Of a DNA stretch of 64,000 nucleotides, positions 62,385 to 64,000 are shown piece by piece. A model generated the notes under the pieces. The model ran no database searches and was not told the DNA's origin. It saw only the letters and a list, made by a program, of their open reading frames with translations. The position numbers and the translations under genes are program-made. The stretch spans positions 186,001-250,000 of the forward strand of contig NZ_CP137920.1 of assembly GCF_033708015.1 (NCBI RefSeq). Reading direction: 5' to 3'. Positions within the stretch are counted from its first letter, which is position 1; the number at the start of each line of letters is the position of its first letter. Source of the stretch: Proteus vulgaris (GTDB lineage Bacteria > Pseudomonadota > Gammaproteobacteria > Enterobacterales > Enterobacteriaceae).

Positions 62385-64000
62385 ATGGACGTCTCATATC
62401 TGCTAGAAGGCCTTAACGATAAACAGCGCGAAGCAGTAGCCGCACCTCGTATTAATATGCTGGTGTTAGCTGGCGCAGGCAGTGGTAAAACACGGGTACT
62501 GGTGCATCGTATCGCTTGGTTATTATCTGTTGAACAAGCTTCTCCTTTTTCGATTATGGCTGTGACGTTTACCAATAAAGCCGCTGCAGAGATGCGTCAT
62601 CGTATTGAAGACTTAATTGGTACAAGCCAAGGCGGTATGTGGATTGGCACTTTCCATAGCCTTGCTCATCGTTTATTACGTGCACACTATCTTGATGCAA
62701 ATTTGCCACAAGATTTCCAAATTATTGACAGTGATGATCAATATCGCCTTATTCGCCGTATTGTTAAATCAATGAACCTTGATGATAAACAATGGCCTGC
62801 CCGTCAAGGTATGTGGTATATCAATGGAAAAAAAGATGAAGGTTTGCGACCGCAACATATTCAAACTTATGGTAATCCTGTTGAAGCAACATGGTTAAAA
62901 GTATATCAGGCATACCAAGAAGCATGTGATCGCGCGGGTCTGGTAGACTTTGCGGAGCTTTTATTACGTGCCCACGAACTTTGGCTTAATAAACCTCAAA
63001 TCTTAGAGCATTATCAAAACCGCTTTACCAATATCTTGGTTGATGAATTCCAAGATACTAACCGTATTCAATATGCATGGATAAGAATGTTAGCAGGTCA
63101 AACTGGTAAAGTGATGATTGTAGGTGATGACGACCAATCTATTTATGGTTGGCGTGGTGCACAAGTTGAGAATATTCAAAATTTCTTAAATGAGTTTCCT
63201 GGCGCAGAAACTATCCGATTAGAGCAAAATTATCGTTCTACAAGTAATATTCTAAAAGCGGCAAATGCACTCATTGCCAATAACAGTGACAGATTAGGTA
63301 AAAACCTATGGACTGAAGGGGCTGAAGGTGAGCCTATTTCGCTGTATTGTGCTTTTAATGATCTGGATGAAGCGCGTTATGTTGTCGGTCGAATTAAGCG
63401 CTGGCAAGAAGAAGGTGGTGCGCTAACCGATTGTGCCATTCTTTATCGTAGTAATGCCCAATCTCGTATAATGGAAGAGGCGTTATTACAAGCGGCGATG
63501 CCATATCGTATCTATGGTGGTCAGCGCTTCTTCGAGCGCCAAGAGATCAAAGATGCCCTCTCTTATATGCGATTAACGGCTAATCGCCATGATGATGCTT
63601 CTTTTGAACGCGTGGTGAATACACCAACACGGGGCATTGGTGATAGAACATTAGACATTGTTCGCCAAGTCGCAAGAGATAACCAAATTACCTTATGGGA
63701 AAGTGCATTACAGGTTATCGAACATAAAATGCTAGCAGGGCGTGCAACAGCCGCAATACAACGGTTCTTAGAGTTAATTGAGACGTTGGCTTCTGAAACC
63801 GCAGACATGCCACTACATGTACAAACAGACCGAATTATTCGTGATTCAGGTTTAAAAGCGATGTATGAGCAGGAAAAAGGTGAAAAAGCGCAAGCCCGTA
63901 TTGAAAACTTAGAAGAACTGGTCACGGCGACTCGCCAATTTAGCTATCAAGATGAAGACGAAGATTTAATGCCATTACAAGCGTTTCTTTCGCATGCCGC
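62385..64000 (+). CDS. uvrD: DNA helicase II UvrD (5' part; runs off the window)
   Basis: The frame is open from the ATG at 62385 (MDVSYLLEGLNDKQREAVAA) to the window end, about 538 of roughly 720 residues. A 3'-5' SF1A helicase of mismatch and nucleotide-excision repair. Motif [16 protein letters not shown] near residue 28, Ia [12 protein letters not shown], motif II VDEFQDTN, motif [17 protein letters not shown], and motif IV LEQNYRSTSNIL are intact; it stops at LMPLQAFLSHAA, before motifs V and VI. It is a paralogue of rep at 28113. Confidence 0.98.
   Translation, partial: MDVSYLLEGLNDKQREAVAAPRINMLVLAGAGSGKTRVLVHRIAWLLSVEQASPFSIMAVTFTNKAAAEMRHRIEDLIGTSQGGMWIGTFHSLAHRLLRAHYLDANLPQDFQIIDSDDQYRLIRRIVKSMNLDDKQWPARQGMWYINGKKDEGLRPQHIQTYGNPVEATWLKVYQAYQEACDRAGLVDFAELLLRAHELWLNKPQILEHYQNRFTNILVDEFQDTNRIQYAWIRMLAGQTGKVMIVGDDDQSIYGWRGAQVENIQNFLNEFPGAETIRLEQNYRSTSNILKAANALIANNSDRLGKNLWTEGAEGEPISLYCAFNDLDEARYVVGRIKRWQEEGGALTDCAILYRSNAQSRIMEEALLQAAMPYRIYGGQRFFERQEIKDALSYMRLTANRHDDASFERVVNTPTRGIGDRTLDIVRQVARDNQITLWESALQVIEHKMLAGRATAAIQRFLELIETLASETADMPLHVQTDRIIRDSGLKAMYEQEKGEKAQARIENLEELVTATRQFSYQDEDEDLMPLQAFLSHA

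Overview
The window is chromosomal backbone DNA of a gammaproteobacterium of the order Enterobacterales, almost certainly genus Proteus. The protein genes are AT-rich, every housekeeping protein aligns by eye with its E. coli counterpart, and the 16S rRNA reads like Proteus (mirabilis/vulgaris group). The species cannot be fixed from this window. I saw no prophage, plasmid, insertion sequence, CRISPR array or defence island.

Layout. 1-8597: start of mscL, then trkA, rsmB, fmt and def on the minus strand; divergent dprA-yrdD-tsaC-aroE-yrdB on the plus strand; yrdA convergent with yrdB. 8800-14690: a complete rRNA operon (P1, P2, boxA, 16S, tRNA-Glu, 23S, 5S, tRNA-Asp, tRNA-Trp, terminator). 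14873-17727: hdfR, maoP and comM. 18073-27288: isoleucine/valine biosynthesis (ilvL attenuator, ilvGMEDA, ilvY, ilvC). 27289-28112: a repeat-rich spacer built from a 127-bp ERIC element. 28113-35300: rep, gppA and rhlB (minus), trxA, rho. 35707-48629: the enterobacterial common antigen (ECA) operon wecA-wzzE-wecB-wecC-rffG-rffH-wecD-wecE-wzxE-wecF-wzyE-wecG. 48807-49322: a four-tRNA operon (Arg, His, Leu, Pro). 49593-50106: the small RNA GlmZ with a sigma54-type promoter and candidate GlrR and IHF sites. 50190-54765: a small membrane protein and the hemCDXY operon. 55763-64000: cyaA, cyaY, lptM, dapF, yigA, xerC, yigB and the first 1.6 kb of uvrD.

How the genes work together. The ilv block makes branched-chain amino acids and is controlled by leader attenuation and by IlvY. 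The wec block makes undecaprenyl-PP-GlcNAc-ManNAcA-Fuc4NAc, flips it and polymerises it. hemCD make uroporphyrinogen III. GlmZ normally activates glmS, which supplies the hexosamine precursor used by wecA, murein and LPS.

Most notable observations. (i) An ERIC element between ilvC and rep has had its left half duplicated and its right half, plus the ilvC terminator, amplified to four tandem units. (ii) The rRNA operon has the upstream neighbours of E. coli rrnD but the spacer tRNA and downstream neighbours of rrnC, which points to rearrangement between rrn operons. (iii) glmZ has a textbook sigma54 promoter and three TGTC-N10-GACA-like upstream sites. (iv) A pair of palindromic sites 20 bp apart lies between def and dprA and has no assigned regulator. 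(v) Several E. coli neighbours (smg, ppiC, yifK, aslA) are absent, and a 105-residue membrane protein of unknown function lies beside glmZ. None of this amounts to a clearly new multi-gene system. The novelty here is in repeats and regulation.
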